Source: Abditibacteriota bacterium (GTDB lineage Bacteria; Armatimonadota; UBA5829). From it: DNA of 7,731 nucleotides. The position numbers were made by a program, and so were the translations under genes. Positions within the stretch are counted from its first letter, which is position 1; every line of letters begins with the position of its first letter. Location of the stretch: positions 1 through 7,731 of the forward strand of contig JAGDDM010000099.1 of NCBI GenBank assembly GCA_017958015.1. The letters run 5' to 3'. Below, one piece after another: positions 6,389 to 7,731 of the stretch. Below the pieces are notes generated by a model. It was given only the letters and a program-made list of their open reading frames with translations, searched no databases and was not told the DNA's origin.

Positions 6389-7027
6389 ATGAAAAAACAA
6401 ATGTTCGCGGCGGCGGCCCGCCGATACGATTTTCTGAATACGGTCATAAGTCTGGGACTTCATAAGTCCTGGCGGCGTTGGTGTGTTCGGCGTCTGGGTA
6501 TCGGGGGACTTCGGTGCCTTGATTTGGCGTCGGGAACCGGGGACTTTGCCCTTGAGCTTTTGAAGGGCGGGGCGGAGAGTGTGGTTTGCGCCGATTTTTG
6601 TCCGGAGATGCTGGATATCGCCCGGAGGAAAATCGGAGAAGGGGCAACATTCGTGGAGTGTCCGGCGGAGGAGCTGCCCTTTGAGGACGATTCATTCGAT
6701 ATAATAACCGTGGGATTCGGGGTGCGGAACTTTGAGGACGGAAAAAAGTGCTACCGGGAAATGAGACGGGTGCTGAAGCCCGGGGGCAGGCTCTGTGTTT
6801 TGGAAATAACCGGCGGAGGGGGACTTTTCGGGGTGTATTTCAACCGAATTATGCCCCATATCGGCAATTTCGTCTCCGGCACGAAGGCTTATAAATATTT
6901 GGCGGAGTCCGTGGAGCGGTTCGACACACCGGAGGAGATGGTTGAAAAACTCGCCGCCGCCGGATTCCGGACGCGGGAGATAAAAAAATTCGCCCTCGGC
7001 GGTGTTACCGCTCTCGTATGTGTTTAA
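6389..7027 (+). CDS. menG: MenG/UbiE-family quinone C-methyltransferase
   Basis: This cytoplasmic SAM-dependent enzyme should methylate the quinone ring in menaquinone (or ubiquinone) synthesis, normally converting demethylmenaquinone to menaquinone. Family marks in its 212 residues are RRYDFLNTVISLGLHKSWRR (about 11-30), SAM motif I LDLASGTGD (44-52), an acidic residue at about D69 in VVCADF for the SAM ribose, ELPFEDDSFD (about 95-104), FGVRNFED (110-117), REMRRVLKPGGRL (about 123-135) and a late SG.KAYKYLAESVERF block. It is shorter than the usual 230-250 residues: the N-terminus is brief, and the segment after LEI is about 7 residues shorter than the family pattern and Gly-rich. The essential motifs remain, so it is probably active. 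ATG 6389 is preferred to ATG 6401, which has no ribosome site. No promoter is visible in the 38-bp spacer, so expression likely depends on readthrough from the symporter unit. No other quinone gene is present here. UbiE is the alternative name if the organism makes ubiquinone. Confidence 0.9.
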   Translation: MKKQMFAAAARRYDFLNTVISLGLHKSWRRWCVRRLGIGGLRCLDLASGTGDFALELLKGGAESVVCADFCPEMLDIARRKIGEGATFVECPAEELPFEDDSFDIITVGFGVRNFEDGKKCYREMRRVLKPGGRLCVLEITGGGGLFGVYFNRIMPHIGNFVSGTKAYKYLAESVERFDTPEEMVEKLAAAGFRTREIKKFALGGVTALVCV

Positions 7028-7036
7028 AAAATTCGA

Positions 7037-7084
7037 TTTTTTCGAAAAAAGGCGGTTGACATCCGGATTCGAATGTAGTATAAT
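7037..7084 (+). promoter_or_regulatory. Consensus sigma70 promoter with UP-element-like A/T tract
   Basis: TTGACA (7056-7061), a 17-bp spacer and TATAAT (7079-7084) match both consensus hexamers exactly. Just upstream, TTTTTTCGAAAAAA (7037-7050) fits the proximal half of the UP-element consensus (T4, two bases, A4) at about the right distance from a start near 7090. This is the strongest promoter in the window and serves the exported protein downstream. Confidence 0.92.
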
Positions 7085-7090
7085 AGGACA

Positions 7091-7106
7091 GTTAAAAATT
7101 CTTAAC
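7091..7106 (+). other. Possible 5'-end hairpin in the leader of the exported-protein gene
   Basis: GTTAA (7091-7095) can pair with TTAAC (7102-7106) around a 6-nt loop, right at the predicted 5' end of the mRNA. Such a hairpin could slow decay of an abundant transcript. The stem is short and A/T-rich, so support is weak. Confidence 0.25.
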
Positions 7107-7137
7107 GCCAAATTATTATTATATAAAGGTGATAGAG

Positions 7138-7731
7138 ATGAGAAAACTTATTTTGGGTATCGCGCTTTTGCTCGCCGTTTCCGCGGCGGCTTTCGCCAAC
7201 AGTCCCGGCAGTGACGAAGTTACGATTAAAGATTGGACTCTCAAGAGAAATCAGAATCCTAACGGCACCGCCATTCTTATCGGAAACGAATTGAACGGTA
7301 CGGATATCAGTATTAATTCCGGTAAGACACTCCGGCCGACCATGACGACGACCAACGTCAGCGATTGGCTTTACAATGTCAACGACGGTTTGGATGTGTT
7401 GTTCCTGGGTTTTAACAGTCATAATGTGGCAACCAATATACAGGAAGATCCGGACGACCCGGCATGGAACGATAAGTATTTCAAATTTAAGATTACCGGT
7501 GTCGACCCGGAAACCAACGAGACTCTTATGGTGTTTCACAAGTCCACGCCCGATAATCTTTGGACCGGTGACGGCGTTTACCACTTGGATGCCGGCACTA
7601 TCTTTTCCACGTACGTGAACAACCGTGAGATGTATTTCGGCGACGAAAGATCCCTTGCCGTAAACAGAATCGAATTGAATCTCGTGGACGACGGCGGCGC
7701 CGTCATCAAAGTCAGCGGCGAGGGCGACCCC
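7138..7731 (+). CDS. Exported protein of unknown function, C-terminus cut by window edge
   Basis: The frame is open from ATG 7138 to the window end (198 codons, no stop). The N-terminus, MRKLILGIALLLAVSAAAFA then NSPG, is a typical Sec signal peptide: two positive residues, a hydrophobic core and an AFA site, with cleavage likely after residue 20. There is no lipobox cysteine. The visible mature part has no cysteine, is rich in Asn, Asp, Thr and Gly, and alternates short hydrophobic and polar stretches (for example YFKFKITGVD and IELNLVDDGG), suggesting a beta-rich secreted or surface protein. It is strongly acidic toward the end. I recognise no family. The start is supported by AAAGGTGAT (7126-7134 region) shortly upstream. 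Codons ending in T or A (AAT, GGT, ATT) look commoner than in the symporters. The near-ideal promoter suggests high expression. It could be a surface-layer, adhesion or periplasmic protein; nothing seen decides among these. Confidence 0.88.
   Translation, partial: MRKLILGIALLLAVSAAAFANSPGSDEVTIKDWTLKRNQNPNGTAILIGNELNGTDISINSGKTLRPTMTTTNVSDWLYNVNDGLDVLFLGFNSHNVATNIQEDPDDPAWNDKYFKFKITGVDPETNETLMVFHKSTPDNLWTGDGVYHLDAGTIFSTYVNNREMYFGDERSLAVNRIELNLVDDGGAVIKVSGEGDP

Noticed and set aside
7028..7050. A/T-rich palindrome after menG as an intrinsic terminator
   Set aside because: The stem is A/T-only apart from CG, has no proper loop and no following T-tract. Its position fits an UP element for the downstream promoter better.
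7102..7584. 160-codon minus-strand open frame opposite the exported-protein gene
   Set aside because: The plus strand has a consensus promoter, ribosome site and signal peptide; the minus-strand frame has no recognisable motif.

Overview
The window comes from a bacterial chromosome with fairly GC-rich coding DNA and AT-rich spacers that carry sigma70-type promoters and intrinsic terminators. The lineage cannot be fixed from the sequence. The two large sodium:solute symporters resemble, from memory, a subfamily common in Bacteroidota and PVC-type bacteria such as Lentisphaerota. A menaquinone or ubiquinone methyltransferase suggests a respiratory quinone. Treat the organism assignment as open. 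No phage, insertion sequence, CRISPR array, rRNA or tRNA was seen.

Layout. Positions 1-1913 (minus strand) hold a two-gene operon. A YebC/PmpR-family protein comes first and a class I cysteine desulfurase (NifS/IscS type) follows 9 bp downstream; the desulfurase runs off the left edge. The 171-bp spacer 1914-2084 carries two back-to-back promoters, one for this operon and one for the symporter on the plus strand. Positions 2085-6350 hold two tandem paralogous symporter genes, each exactly 691 codons. By hand count they are about 82% identical in protein, without gaps. Each has its own copy of the same promoter and leader, and each is followed by its own, unrelated terminator hairpin. Positions 6389-7027 hold a MenG/UbiE-type methyltransferase that begins four bases after the T-tract of the second terminator; its only visible Shine-Dalgarno sequence lies inside that terminator's right arm. 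Positions 7028-7137 carry a promoter with perfect consensus hexamers and an UP-element-like A/T tract. It drives the last gene (7138 to the right edge), an unrecognised exported protein with a clear signal peptide.

How the parts relate. The yebC-nifS operon is housekeeping (translation support and sulfur mobilisation). The symporter pair is a duplicated sodium-coupled uptake unit of unknown substrate. The methyltransferase probably depends on readthrough from the second symporter unit. The exported protein has the strongest promoter here and may be abundant. I found no convincing new multi-gene system. The observations most worth checking are the terminator/ribosome-site overlap before menG, the duplicated symporter unit with its conserved T6 leader, and the strongly expressed unknown exported protein.
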